Shown here in pieces: positions 1 through 11,734 of a DNA stretch of 64,000 nt. The notes under the pieces are model-generated. The model made no database searches and had not been told where the DNA came from. It saw only the letters and a list, made by a program, of their open reading frames with translations. How positions within the stretch are numbered: position 1 is the first letter of the stretch; every line of letters begins with the position of its first letter. The translations under genes were made by a program, and so were the position numbers. This stretch comes from Ampullaceana balthica (taxonomy: Eukaryota > Mollusca > Gastropoda > Lymnaeidae): NCBI GenBank assembly GCA_944989445.1, contig CALYLW010000700.1, forward strand, positions 416,889 to 480,888, in the 5' to 3' direction.

Positions 1-120
1 TATGTCCTGGTATGACCTGGTATATCCTGGCATGTCCTGGCATGTCCTGGTATGTCCTGGAATGTCCTAGCATGTCCTAGCATGTCCTGATAAGTTCTGG
101 TATGCCCTGGCATGTCCTGC
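1..120. repeat. 10-bp minisatellite, about 12 copies, cut by window start
   Basis: A strict 10-bp period (consensus catgtcctgg) runs from the first base for about 12 units, with one or two substitutions in most units. It decays at the last unit. The array probably continues to the left of the window. No coding potential is claimed. Confidence 0.9.
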
Positions 121-1320
121 ATGTCTTTGTAGCCCCAAATTACCAAACGTTTCACCAGGTTAATGGTCTCCTGCATTGTCAGTGTTGATGACCTCGGGTC
201 AAACTGACCTTTAGGCAGAGAATGTCACGTCCGGTACGCGCTTTATTCCTGACGTTTCACTCAACGTTTGGCGGAAATCTGGCATGTCACTCTCGACAAC
301 AGCGGTTCTCAAAGTTTTAACCCTCGCTCAGTTTTGGCCGTCCTGAACTAAAATCTTTAAAATGTGTTGGAATTTTTCTATACATATTGTAACAGTGTTT
401 CTATGTATTTAGATGACGCGTGCAAGGAAGGAGAATGCTATTCTAAAAATGTTTTTCATGGTGTCAACACCAGTGGGAATGATTTTCCCCAGGACCAACA
501 TTAGAGTAAAACTTCATAAAAACTAAAGAACACCAAACTGACCATCAACATGTACATGTGCTCACCTTTGAAAGAAGAAAGTCGCCGCTTTTGTTGAGGG
601 GTTATTGAAAGATCCATCACGTGATCACAAAAAAACATTCGGGGCTGGTTGATTCGGACACGTAACAGTAACAAAGAGGTGCACTATTCTACGCGTTTTT
701 ATAGCACACGCAAAGACAGAGTACACTGAAAGGAGTATTTTAATAAACTAGCAAATGACATTTCAATATTTTTGTACCGCTGCTATTTATTAAAATAAAA
801 TTACTCATTGGAACGATTTATCGTACTTTCAAGATGTTTTATTTTCTTTCGATGTGCGAGAATCGTTATTTCATTCTCGCTAAATAATTGTCTGTTTGTT
901 ATAAGTTGCCTTAATTAATTCCCACCGTTATTTTATTCACGGATATCACTGTTTAGGGTAAATGCCTTGTTTGGCCACATCGAGATATATACCCAGATTT
1001 GGATGATTTGTACATTGAACATTAAGACATTTAGGACCGTATTACATATCCTACGTCTTAATCTTAAGTATAAAAAAAATCTCTGCTCTGTACATTTCCT
1101 TGACCTCTGTTCGCATTGACTAAAGCTCACCAGTGAGTAGATGTGAAATGTCGACACGAACGATCCAAGTTGTCGACACGAACGATCCAAGTTGTCTACA
1201 CGGAAGAATATTGGCTGTGGTGTAAAGAGATAAAAATCGTTTGTTCTTTGACGTGGGGAAAGGTCTACACGCTACTCTTGTCTCAAGAGTGAAACCGAAC
1301 TCGTCCTAGACATCTAACGG
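121..1320. other. Non-coding stretch, no gene seen
   Basis: AT-rich single-copy-looking sequence. Two small items are visible. At 300 the motif CAGCGGTTCTCAAA looks like the outer end of a hAT element, but no partner end was found. A 22-bp segment beginning gtcgacacgaacg is exactly duplicated head-to-tail at 1150-1171 and 1172-1193. An 85-codon minus-strand ORF here has no recognisable domain and is treated as chance. Confidence 0.5.
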
Positions 1321-1376
1321 CTGACATCAAATGCCTGACATCAAATTGCCTGACATCAAATGCCTGACATCAAATG
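1321..1376. repeat. 13-14-bp tandem repeat, 4 copies
   Basis: Four head-to-tail copies of ctgacatcaaatgc, one with an extra T. Short simple tandem duplication. Confidence 0.85.
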
Positions 1377-1839
1377 TTAGACAATATGAGCCATTTGTTT
1401 CATTACACTTGCATACTTGATGTCATATGTCCGTACGAGTTACTGATACTTTAATGAACAATTTTTAGTAATGCTGCAATGCGTGCTTTAACATAATTCA
1501 GTTAAGTACATTATGTTTCGATCTACATGTTGTGTGGTGCCCCCTAACGTGAGCACCAGTTATAACTCAGTCCTATGGTAGTCTGTAAATATTTTTAAAC
1601 CATCTACCGACATGCTTAAATTTCAATCTCAGACTGTATTCATTTAACTGTCTGCTTCCATCCGTACATAAAACTCTTCATTTGTGAATATTTGAGTCTG
1701 CACTGCTTAGTTGGTCTCTTGAAGAAGCGTTGATTAAATGCGACGTATCGTTGTCCGTTTCTTGACGCGATAGAGGTTGGTTCGAGCCCCAGAATGATGT
1801 ATATGTATGTATTGGAACTTTTAGTGATCTCTCATATAC

Positions 1840-2000
1840 TGTTAGGGTTAGTGGTATGGTCATATGCTGTTAGTGTTAGGTTTAGGTTTAGGGTTAGTGG
1901 TATAGTCAGATACTTTTATGGGTTAGGTTTAGTGTAAGTGATCTGGTCATTAACTGTAAGGGTTAGGTTTAGGGTTAGTGATCTGGTCATATGCTGTTAT
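1840..2000. repeat. Degenerate telomere-like (TTAGGG/TTAGTG) repeat block
   Basis: Runs such as gggttaggtttagggttag recur three to four times, separated by a shared spacer (gtgatctggtcatatgctg and variants), giving a composite unit of roughly 50 bp. The core resembles the metazoan telomere hexamer TTAGGG but is diluted by TTTAGG and TTAGTG variants. It is best read as a small minisatellite or old interstitial telomeric-like tract, not a chromosome end. Confidence 0.6.
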
Positions 2001-2149
2001 TTCATTTCCAAAATGTACTCCAAACGTGAATCGCTTTTTAAAATAGTTTACTGAGCTTTGTTCGCTTCGTAGTCAATAAATGTGTGTTCAATGTTTAATG
2101 TTTCGTGGATCGTCGATCGGTTTATGATTTAAGCTGGTGCATCAAAGTC

Positions 2150-2265
2150 TCAACTTTCTAATTATGACTACAGATGCTGCTATCGTATGTCAAAACACCG
2201 TATCTACTCAACTTTCTAATTATGACTACATATACTCCTATCGTAGGTCAAAACACAGTATCTGT
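2150..2265. repeat. 58-bp tandem duplication
   Basis: Two adjacent copies, each starting tcaactttctaattatgac, with a period of 58 and about 90 percent identity by eye. The 65- and 80-codon ORFs across it are by-products. Confidence 0.85.
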
Positions 2266-2790
2266 ATTCTACACATCCTTCGTGGTCCCTCTGTTGTCAA
2301 AAACACCCTCCATCGCCCCCCCCCCGACACCCAACGACATACCTCATCACTGTTTATCGATTGCTATTTAGTAGTTTAGTTGTCGACCTTCTTCACTGCA
2401 GCTAAATGTAGACAGCAAAGTGCGCCCGCCCCCCTGACGCTGCATCGATTACTTTGTACTTCTCCCCCATCACCCCCTCTCTCTCCTATTTTGCCTGTTG
2501 GTGCACATGTCAAAACAACCGTGTGTTGTGTGTGATTTATTGTCTGGTCTGATCTGATCTGTCAATCATTCTTACCCCAATCAGAAACGTGATTCCTACT
2601 TTTGTCTCTGAGTCTTTTTTTGGTTGCGTCGCTCTCAGCAGAGCTTAAGAAATTCGCGGCGACGTAATGAAGACCTTAGTAAGACAAATTCCGTGGTTTC
2701 ATTCCCAACTTGGAGCTCAGTTATTTGAGGTACTCACCATTATTCCCTCTAAGGTTTGTTGGTCCGTGTGCAAAGTAAAAAAAAACCCCG

Positions 2791-3310
2791 TAAAAACAAA
2801 GTTTTTGACTATAAATCCCTTATATATGAGACATACCTAACAGTATTGATTATTTTTAAACGCGACAAGCATTTACAGACTGAATCTGTCTTAACTCAAC
2901 TTTGCTTCATAACCCTCGAGGGGTGGGTGGGAGGGGGAGAGGGGAAAAGTCTGGTCACCGATTCGCTTGACCGAGCTCAGCGTGACACGTAAAATGTAAA
3001 CAAAAGCACCCCGGTTCTTCGATGAGTCGCCTCAAAGCGTCAACTCAAACTTTCACGTGGGAAAAAACAATAACAAACCGTGAATTTGAATTACATACGT
3101 TATATAAGGAAAAACTAAAATTGCATTAATTTAATTACGGTACAATCGATCGATCTGACATTTTAATACGATGCATTGTTAGGTAAGACGGGTCCGTGTG
3201 CCAAATTTCAGCTTGATCGGATCACTGGAAGTGGGTCATTTTTTACTTTTGTTTTTCCGCCCCTCCATGAGATGATGAGACGGCCGCGAAGTTAATATAA
3301 GGGATTTAAA
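2791..3310 (-). repeat. Dispersed repeat family A, copy 1
   Basis: One copy of an unnamed family found at least six times in this window. On the minus strand it starts with TAAATCCCTTATATTAACT, then a phrase meaning 'cccacttccagtg' and 'agcttgatc', then a conserved core containing atcgatcga and gtaattaaattaatgc. It ends with ggatttatagtcaaaaac followed by a T-rich tail. Both ends carry TAAATCCCTTATA in inverted orientation, so it may be a non-autonomous DNA element. No protein coding was recognised. The window's other copies are at 9364, 25023, 25507, 26010 and 35271. Confidence 0.65.
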
Positions 3311-3324
3311 AACAACTCGTGTGC

Positions 3325-3416
3325 AAAGTTGCACAGCATCAATTTTTGTGCAATATTTTACAAAATTTACTGCGCGGTAATTCAAAACCGCTGCGCGTCT
3401 CAAAGGGAACTTTGGT
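3325..3416. repeat. Short repeat shared with 57264-57375
   Basis: About 90 bp containing gtgcaatattttacaaaa, tttactgcgcggtaattc and a tail like aaagggaactttggt. It aligns along its length with the segment just inside the left end of the hAT element at 57250. It is therefore probably a solo fragment of the same hAT family. Confidence 0.6.
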
Positions 3417-3660
3417 AATCACGCGGGATTTTATTATTTGACAGAAAAGGAATGTTTGAATACGATATACATATTCCTTCTGCTTGGTATTGTACAACAT
3501 AACGGCTAGTTCAGGGCAAAAGAGAAACTGCACGGGCAAAAATTAAATTAAAGTCATAAATTAAATGTTAACTTGTAAAACTTTTAATGTTTAAAATTAT
3601 TGAGTTTGGAAAATAAAGGGACGGGGTAGTGGAGTGTGGGGTGGTTGGTTTGCTATTGAA

Positions 3661-3735
3661 GATTGCTATTATTATAATTATGTAAAGCGCTTTGAGCCCA
3701 TCTACTTACTGGGGTACAGCGCTACAAAAATTACC
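3661..3735 (+). mobile_element. Retroposon 3'-tail-like fragment (GCGCTTTGAGC...GCGCTACAAAA)
   Basis: The string attattataattatgtaaag, then cgctttgagcccatc and agcgctacaaaaattacc, resembles the conserved 3' tails that many animal SINEs share with partner LINEs, often next to ATT repeats. Only the tail is seen. No tRNA-type promoter boxes were found upstream, so the family is not assigned. Confidence 0.4.
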
Positions 3736-4534
3736 AATTTGTAATAAGACAATTCCATTTACCTTTTGTCAATGCATTGAATGAGATTCTTGTTTCAATT
3801 TAGATCTAATCCTTTACGTAAAAATATATCTTTATTTTTATTGATTGGAGTCAGTGATATAAAGCCAATGTTGCAGTGGATCAGAATTAAATGTACAGCT
3901 ACAAAGAGACAAAACGTCAAGCCAGAAGTTTGTTAAGTCAAACGTTACAAGTCTGTGGGAATGTTACGCCTTGGACAGGGGACGAAAGGGCGGGGGGGGG
4001 GTGTAACAGGAGAATAGTGTCGTGATGGACAACAACAAACCGCGGCTCGGTGCTGTGAGACAAAGAACGGGCGGGGGGGTTGGGGGGGGGGTCATGTGTG
4101 TGGGGGTGGGGGGGTAGGGCATGGGGAAATTATCACAGTCGGCAATCAAGTGGCGGCGTTAAGCTTCAAAGGGGGATAACTCCCCCGGTAACCGCATGAA
4201 TATGTCGATTTGGTACAGCAGGGGGCCTTTTGTTTCGTTAGTTTTTAAAAAAAAATGTAAATTGTGTTTAGTTAATTTTAAACGGACAGATTTATAATGA
4301 AACATAAACCAGATTTGTTTAAATGTCAGTAATCCCTCTTCCTGTCATCATAAGGGTAGAGCCAGACAGAATTTAAACCAATATTTAAATAGCTTTATAA
4401 CCTGTAATAATCACATCACTCTTGTCATTGCAATCGTAAGTAGGGGTCCTTATCACTTTGTAACTCATGGAGGCGACTGAGGGAAGAGTGCATTGAACCC
4501 GTGTCAGTTGTATAATGTTCACATTTAAAGTGTT
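3736..4534. other. Non-coding stretch with G-rich tracts
   Basis: No gene. Two G-runs at 3990-4005 and 4068-4115 produce a Pro-rich antisense ORF that is a composition artefact. Confidence 0.5.
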
Positions 4535-4780
4535 TGGGACCACATTTATAGTGAATGGGACCACATTAAAAGTGGGTGGGACCACATTTATAGTGGATGG
4601 GACCGCATTGAAAGTGGGTGGGACCACATTTATAGTGGATGGGACCACATTGAAAGTGGGTGGGACCACATTTATAGTGGATGGGACCACATTGAAAGTG
4701 GGTGGGACCACATTTATAGTGGATGGGACCGCATTGAAAGTGGGTGGGACCACATTTATAGTGGATGGGACCACATTCAA
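4535..4780. repeat. 21-bp minisatellite organised as a 42-bp alternating dimer
   Basis: Units alternate strictly between a 'gggaccacatttatagtgg' half and a 'gggaccrcattgaaagtgg' half, so the true period is 42 bp and the half period 21 bp. Because both are multiples of three, open frames of 90 and 132 codons appear on opposite strands. They are artefacts. Confidence 0.9.
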
Positions 4781-4875
4781 CATTTAAAATGGTTGGGAAT
4801 AATAAGGGCAGTAAAGTTTGCTACCGCGGATAGCAATGTTTTTCCTCCAGGGCATGACAGTGGAATCTGGGTTGT

Positions 4876-5095
4876 TTTATAATGTAGTTGTATATGTTAT
4901 ATAGTGTAGTTGTATATGTTTTATAGTGTAGTTGTATATGTTTTATAGTGTAGTTGTATATGTTTTATAGTGTAGTTGTATATGTTTTATAGTGTAATTG
5001 CATATGTTTTATACTATAGTTGTATTTTTATAATGTAGTTGTATATGTTTTATACTGCAGTTGTATATGTTATATAGTGTAGTTGTATAAGCAGA
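4876..5095. repeat. 22-bp AT-rich minisatellite, about 10 copies
   Basis: Repeats of tgtagttgtatatgttttat plus two bases. The copies become irregular at the right end. Confidence 0.9.
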
Positions 5096-5974
5096 TTGTT
5101 TTATAGTTGTTTTTTTTTCTCTGTATAACTTAGTTCTTCAGTTTGAAAACTCATTTTGTACTAGAGTCATACCGTTTTTGTTTTATTTTGTTCGAATGTA
5201 AATCTTGAATACTATAGAATGGAACTAATTGTACGAATGGAAAAGATGCACGCTATAGAGTAGCACTACCTTTACGGCTTTAAAACGTGTGTACTATAGT
5301 GTATAATGTCTTGAGGTTAGAAGACAGGAGACGATACAAACCACGTCAATTCCTCTGCTCCTCCTTACTGTATCCTATTGGGAGCATGTTCTAGTCACAG
5401 GTTGTGCCTGGCACCAATGAGCAGCTCCTAGTATTGGCCCCGTCATTTTCTATTTGACAGAAGGTTGAGATCCTGTCTCATGATCCAACAGTGGACTAAC
5501 TCAAAATTTATCTTGAACTTGAATAGCATTGAAAGTCTGAACTGTCGCCGACTAAACCATTGTGTCAAGCCAGCTTATATACAATGGAATAGTCCTCGTA
5601 AATGCCAATATTTAAGATGCTTACATAACTTCCCCTAAAAGCGAATCAGACCAAATGACATCGTCTCTCAGAGTCTCTCACAAACTTTTTTTCCCCCGGG
5701 ACCCAGGGTATTATGGGTCGATTTCCCGTTTCGCCGGGCCTGCTTGTGAGATTTGGGAACCTGCTCACCAACGCTTCACGTGATAGGAGGTCGTCAAGGG
5801 AGTAGACTCTGAGTGTTAGACCACACAATCGAACTGTTAACACGAGGGGTCGAGTAGAGCCAGGGAGGATAATATCTGGTGCGTTACGTCAGTTTACCTG
5901 ATCCGACTAGAACTGATTGCAAAGTTGTTGGTGGGTGTTGCCACTAGACAAATTATCACAGAAATTTCAGATGT
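5096..5974. other. Non-coding stretch, no gene seen
   Basis: No domain-bearing ORF, splice-flanked exon or transposon end could be supported. A 65-codon minus-strand ORF at 5646-5843 lies in a locally GC-richer patch but has no recognisable motif. Confidence 0.45.
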
Positions 5975-6110
5975 AAAGTAGATATGTTTTATGTGTTTTA
6001 TTTTCGAAAAGTGAATATAAGAGTATATATGTTTAATTTTTCGAAAAAAATAAATATAAGTAGATATGTTTTATTTTTCAAAAATTGAAAATGAGAGTAG
6101 ATTTATTAAA
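5975..6110. repeat. Degenerate ~45-bp AT-rich tandem repeat, 3 copies
   Basis: The phrase gtagatatgttttatttttc followed by an A-run and gaatataag recurs three times with indels. Confidence 0.6.
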
Positions 6111-7216
6111 TGTTTCAATAATTGAAATTACAGTAAAAGGTCAATTTTGATTTTTATAGATTTATGTTTAGTGTCCATATCAGCGTCTTCCATTAGCCGA
6201 GTCCTCACAAGGTACCGGGTTACTCATAGTGAAATACTGTGTCGCAGTTTTGGTTTTCTGTTGTTGTTTTTTTTTAAATTTTGGAAACCTTTGCTAAGTG
6301 TTTTATCCCTTCACGTTATAGGACGTTACATCACAAGTCCTTACATTATAAGACCTTCAATTAATATCATTTGTTATATTCAAGATTTTTGTTGAGTACA
6401 CTTTATTGCTTCTCTCTCAACGGCATGCCACGTTTCTTAAAATTTCATTTCCTTACATTCTTAGCGCATTTTAAAATAGAATATATGGAATTGAAAATAA
6501 TTTCCGGGTTGGTGCCTCTGCTTGAAACGATGGCAGAAAGAAGAAACCACCTTTCTAACAGCTAATACATATTTTATACCTCTGTTTTTATTGTTTCCAT
6601 TCTCAGTTGATCGGAATATCTATAATCATTTAATGCGTGTTATCTCCTGCCACAGGGATCTCTAGTGTTATATTACGCGGGGAGGTAATTCGTCCATTCT
6701 ATGCAAAGGGCAATAATCGCAGCTTCCTGATTTATCATCTTCAAACAGATGAATGTCAGATCGAGAAACGAAAGGGAACGAAAACGATGCCATTCCTCAA
6801 CGAGGCGTACCGATGGCTTATCATTAATGGAGACAAATGAGGCGATGGTTGCTAGCTCTGGAATTGTAAACTGATCTCATTGCACGCACTTTTGGCCTGT
6901 TGAGTCCGTAGCTGAGAAATCGGCGTTAGATGGTTTGCAATGTCATGAAAATACAGACAATGAAAATATACATCTTCACCATTCACATGTTTACATGTTT
7001 ACCTCTCCTTCTGTTTGTTTATTTTTACTGACAGTCTTTTTCTACAAGTCACAGAAAGAATTTATAATAAATAATATAATAGCCGAAGTAAATCTCTGGC
7101 TGGCTGGATGTATCCGTAACGCTATGATGTCATTGTTTGAGATTATATTTTAATACAAAGTCTGCATCAGGTGGTGTGCAAAATAATTATAAAGATTCTG
7201 GCTGTAAAAAAATATT
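6111..7216. other. Non-coding stretch, no gene seen
   Basis: AT-rich. Several 64-82-codon ORFs are present but none shows a motif, signal peptide with downstream domain, or splice context that supports a gene. Confidence 0.45.
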
Positions 7217-7224
7217 ATATGACG

Positions 7225-8482
7225 TAGGGGTCTACCGATATATCGGCTGGCCGATATATCGGCACCGATATCTGGATATCGGCAATATCGGTATCGGTAG
7301 CATGTAAAGGTCCCGATATTGACGTCACCGATATTTCATATTAATTGACATTTTGACCCCAAAAAAAAACGGAAACAAAAAAACTATCATTTAGATTTAC
7401 AATATCTCGACAAATTAATATATCGACCCCGATACCGGTATTGAAATAGTCAAAAGAGTCCTAGTATTAATATGTGCAGCCACGATACAGTGTGCCATGT
7501 GCTTTGATATTGTTTAGGTATCGGCCGATTTTCGTATGCTCAGAAATACTGTGTAAATAATGCCGATGCCAAGTATACCGTAATTGCTCTAATAAATGTA
7601 TAACATGTAAACATTATGTTCACGTAATTGCTCTAATAGCAAAGATGCACGCAGAATCGCAGATGTCTAAAACATTTCGTTTCGTATGGAATAACAAAAT
7701 GTACCGTGTGCAGACTTGTTGTCATTGGCAACCATTCAACCTTCAACCTCATTTTCATTCTATTACTATTGCTTTGTTCTCATTGTTTCATTCATAAAGG
7801 TGGCCGTGTGCAAAAGCCATTAAACTATTGGTTAGAATTAATAATTATGAGTCAAGGTTGAAGTTTCAAAAGAACTTCCTAAATTTTGCTTGTACATTTT
7901 TATAAAGGACGGTTAGTTTTGTTATGAGTCCTATGTAGGTCATGATCTCGAACTTGTAAACACATCGGAAACTTCTTTTCGGGAAAAAAAATCGGTAATA
8001 TCGGCAAAACTGGATATCGGTAGACCCCTTAATTATAAAATATAAATAATTACGAGTGATAAATTTAAGAATGACGTCATCAAATATGACTGCTGTTATT
8101 TTTGTCCTAACAAATACTCATATCGGCACTCATATCGGAAAAAAATATCGGTAATATCGGCAAAAAATGCTTATATAAAAGATAAATAATTAGGAGTGAT
8201 AAATTTAAGAATGATGTCATCAAATAAGACTGCTGGTTTTTGTCCTAACAAATATTCCGATCGGAAAAAAAATATCTGTAACATCGGCGAAAATGCACAT
8301 CGGTAGTCCCCTAATATAAAAGATAAATAATTACGAGTGATAAATTTAAGAATGACGTCATCAAATATTACAGCTGGTTTTTGTCCGAACAAATAATCAT
8401 ATCGGCACTCATATCGGCAAAAAAAATATCGGTAATATCGGTATCGGTAATATCGGCAAAAAGGCATATCGGTAGACCCCTA
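7225..8482. mobile_element. Non-autonomous hAT element, 1258 bp, exact 8-bp TSD
   Basis: The left end reads TAGGGGTCTACCGATAT and the right end is its perfect 17-bp inverse. The element is flanked on both sides by the identical octamer atatgacg (7217-7224 and 8483-8490). An 8-bp target duplication is diagnostic of the hAT superfamily. The ends are rich in subterminal cgatat/atatcgg motifs that typically bind hAT transposase. The right third (about 8025-8482) consists of three head-to-tail units of about 140-150 bp, each ending in a cggtagacccc-like copy of the terminus. No transposase reading frame was recognised, so it would depend on a transposase supplied elsewhere. Confidence 0.9.
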
Positions 8483-8490
8483 ATATGACG

Positions 8491-9363
8491 CCATTGTTTT
8501 AACTTATATTTTAATTTATGAAAGAGGAACGATGTAAAAAGATGATTTGAGGATTTATAATAATAAAATACTTTGTGTACATTTAATGAAGTTTAATATT
8601 TCATATTTATCAAACAAGGATAAGTTACTTGGGCTTTTGACCACAAAAAAAAGTGGGTGCGGTAGGCGCCCTGCAGCTCCAATAGTCTATAATAAAACAA
8701 GTGATAAAAACTCGAATGAGTATTTAAACGCAATTTCCAAAAAGAATTTCCGACTTTTTTATTCAAGTGAAATCATTCTAGATTACATTAAAAGTCATTT
8801 CTAATCAGTAGTTCAGAAACTAAACAAAATATGACGTCATATCCCCTCACGCTACATCACACCAAGAATGTGTCATTTTAGTGCGCACCACGCAATACTC
8901 TAACAATAGCATTCACATAGCGGGAAAACCCCTATAAACTATAATTCTATATTAAATAAATTAAAAGTCATTTCAAATCAATAATTTTGAAACTATAAAA
9001 AACAATTGCTTTCAAATATTGCTGCTAAAATGTCGGGAGTCGAACGAAAATATATTTTTCAAAAATTCCTTCTTGAACATTGTTCTAAATATTATTAGCT
9101 ATCGTTTTGCGTTATTTCAACCGTACGTTATGGATGGAGAGAAATTGACAAAATACTTATAATTTTTATTTTTCCACCCCCAGGAAATCCAGTAAGCCTT
9201 TTCGGTATTCTTTTTTTGGCCGTTGCACATCCTTAAGACCTCCTTAACATATTTGCAAAGACCCCGAACCCTCTATCTGTTGTTGTTCAGGAGGAGTTGC
9301 ATGTGCAAGCTCTACAGACATTTCAAATATATAAACGCAATTTATCTCTTGGGAAAAACCCTT
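8491..9363. other. Non-coding stretch, no gene seen
   Basis: AT-rich. The 85-codon ORF at 8547-8804 has no recognisable motif and AT-driven composition. Confidence 0.45.
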
Positions 9364-9779
9364 AAAAAACAAAGTTTTGGACTATAAATCCTTTATTTAC
9401 GAGACATAACTAAATGTATGTTGTTCATTATAATACGCATCGCACGACAAACCAAAAATCCAAAGTGTGTGTTATGCATAAACATTTATAGATCGGGAAT
9501 ATTTTTTTTTAAAGTGGTGTCAATATAATACTCATCGCGACACTCTAGCACAAAAATTAACATGCTACATATATATAAATAGAGATAATTCATTATTTCA
9601 TTCGATCTGAAATTTTTATAGATCATTTTTATCGTCGGTACGAGTCTGCCTGCAAAATTTCAGCTCGCATGCATACGGGAAAAGGGGGTTAAAAATCGAT
9701 CCAAAGTTTTTTCGGCAAACAAACAATCAAGGCATCAATCAAGCAGACGCCACGAGTTAATATAAGGAATTTAAAAAAT
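9364..9779 (-). repeat. Dispersed repeat family A, copy 2
   Basis: Minus-strand copy. It carries the aaagttttggactataaatc end, the atcgatccaaagtttt segment and the agacgccacgagttaatata end. Internal cgtattata-type motifs match the copies at 25 kb. It is more diverged and shorter than those copies. Confidence 0.65.
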
Positions 9780-9864
9780 AAAACTTTCAATGAAATATGC
9801 TGGTGACTTTTCAGTGACATATCGCTAGAAATGTTACTAAGAACACGTCTGGGATGAATGAATA

Positions 9865-10070
9865 GCGCTGATTGACTGTATAGATGTACCCAGGGAACTG
9901 ACTGAGCGTGTAGATTTGACAAGGAATTGATTGACCGTGTAGATGTGACAGGGAACTGAATGTATAGATTGACAGGGAACTGATTGACTGTGTAGATGTG
10001 ACGGGAACTGATTGAATGTATAGATTGACAGGGAACTGACCGACTGTGTAGATGTAACAATGAGTTGACC
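9865..10070. repeat. Degenerate ~30-bp minisatellite
   Basis: Phrases cagggaactgattgactg and tgtagatgtgac recur about seven times with variable spacing. The 186- and 95-codon antisense ORFs over this region are produced by the repeat. Confidence 0.75.
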
Positions 10071-10487
10071 ATGTGTATTGTTCCAGTGTAAAAAAAACAG
10101 CTCATATATCTGGGACAGTGCCATATAAGAGGTGGACGTCCGCAGCGAGACAAACGTTCACTTTGATTTAGTCTCGTCGTACATTCTCTTCTTTGAAACA
10201 TCCTTCCTATATAATTAAAGGCAAGTTTCTGTCCTTTCTGTCCCGTCATCTATAGCGATTGGTCCCTCAAACACATATGACTCCTACAGCCAATCACTAG
10301 CGGAGAAAAATTTACATATTACGCGGAGGTTCAAAACGAGTTATTTTTGGTGCAGTTTTTTTGTCATAATTCATTATGTTGTTCCCATCTTGAAGTGATG
10401 CCTGCCGCTTATTCCAATGACAATTCTGTTAAATGCTTTTTCCTTGATGGTCCTGGGGGGTAGTGGCAAGAGTTTTAAGTGTTGTTT

Positions 10488-10752
10488 GTTTTTTGTTGTT
10501 GTTTTGTTGTTGTTGTTGTTATTCTTGTTGTTTTTGTTGTTGTTGCTGTTGTTGTTGCTGCTGTTGTTGTTGTTGTTGTTGTTGTTGCTTTGTTGTTGTT
10601 GTTGCTGTTGTTGTTGTTTTGTTGTTGTTTTGCTGTTGTTGTTGTTTTTGTTTTGTTGTTGTTGTTTTGTTTTTGTTGCTGTTGTTGTTGTTTTTGTTGT
10701 TGTTGTTGTGTTGTTGTTTTTGTTGTTTTTGCTGTTTTTGTTGTTGTTGTTT
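10488..10752. repeat. (TTG)n microsatellite, about 265 bp, interrupted
   Basis: Nearly pure TTG/CAA trinucleotide tract with occasional CTG and TTT interruptions. It opens long poly-Cys, poly-Val, poly-Leu, poly-Asn, poly-Thr and poly-Gln frames in all phases. None is credible as protein. Confidence 0.95.
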
Positions 10753-11119
10753 TCCACATCCCTTGCCCTGCGACGACAATGTCCTGCAAACGCTTCTGCA
10801 TAACAACTACCAAAACATAGCGTCCATGAACTTCACAGGTCACCCTACAATTTATTCCCGTCCTTGGGCGGGCTTTGTTACTAGTAATTAAATATTTGCG
10901 CGCACATCGTGGTTAACGACAAACTACTTTACTTCTATTAGTAGGCGCTTGTAACTACAAGGCACCAGCAACTGTAGCCAACTATAACTTTCGGCAACTA
11001 TAACTGTAGGCACCTGTTGTAACAGTGCTACTTTGAATTAAATTTGCAAATCAAGGCCCGAATCCGTAGTCTGTGTAATAACTACTTTAATTTTATTTGC
11101 TTAAAACTTACAGCCACTC
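10753..11119. other. Non-coding, with a short gtaggcacctgtaac-like repeat
   Basis: From about 10940 to 11020 there are four or five degenerate copies of a phrase like ggcaactataactgtagg. They are related to the array at 11735 on the far side of the 22-bp satellite, which suggests the satellite expanded inside an older repeat. Confidence 0.5.
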
Positions 11120-11668
11120 CACGTTCACCTAACCACACAAGCACGTTCACCTAACCACACAAGCACGTTCACCTAACCACACAAGCACGTTCACCTAACC
11201 ACACAAGCACGTTCACCTAACCACACAAGCACGTTCACCTAACCACACAAGCACGTTCACCTAACCACGCAAGCACGTTCACCTAACCACACAAGCACGT
11301 TCACCTAACCACACAAGCACGTTCACCTAACCACACAAGCACGTTCACCTAACCACACAAGCACGTTCACCTAACCACACAAGCACGTTCACCTAACCAC
11401 ACAAGCACGTTCACCTAACCACACAAGCACGTTCACCTAACCACACAAGCACGTTCACCTAACCACACAAGCACGTTCACCTAACCACACAAGCACGTTC
11501 ACCTAACCACACAAGCACGTTCACCTAACCACACAAGCACGTTCACCTAACCACACAAGCACGTTCACCTAACCACACAAGCTCGTTCACCAAACCACAC
11601 AAGCACGTTACCTAACCACACAAGCACGTTCACCTAACCACACAAGCACGTTCACCTAACCACACAAT
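11120..11668. repeat. 22-bp minisatellite, about 25 near-identical copies
   Basis: Head-to-tail units starting cacgttcacctaaccacaca, period 22. Only a handful of substitutions and one deletion occur, clustered in the last four units. The high homogeneity implies recent expansion or gene-conversion-like homogenisation. Confidence 0.97.
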
Positions 11669-11734
11669 CACGCAGTCTCCAATCTCAGTCGACTCGCAGG
11701 CTGGAACAATGTAATTACAAAAAACACGTCTGTT

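Noticed and set aside
1775..1800. tRNA or tRNA-derived SINE (ggttcgagcccc B-box-like)
   Set aside because: No correctly spaced A box and no cloverleaf could be drawn. The same applies to ggttcgaat at 24319 and to the inverse motif at 9040.
1840..2000. Chromosome end (telomere)
   Set aside because: TTAGGG-like units are degenerate, short and embedded in internal sequence.
9689..10249. 186-codon minus-strand ORF
   Set aside because: Most of it lies over the ~30-bp degenerate repeat and a family-A end. Its peptide repeats with the DNA unit and has no domain.
10374..10891. ORFs of 95-142 codons rich in Cys, Leu, Val, Asn, Thr or Gln
   Set aside because: All are frames of one (TTG)n microsatellite, open in several phases on both strands.
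11120..11668. CRISPR-like array
   Set aside because: Direct repeats are contiguous with no unique spacers, and this is animal nuclear DNA with no cas genes.
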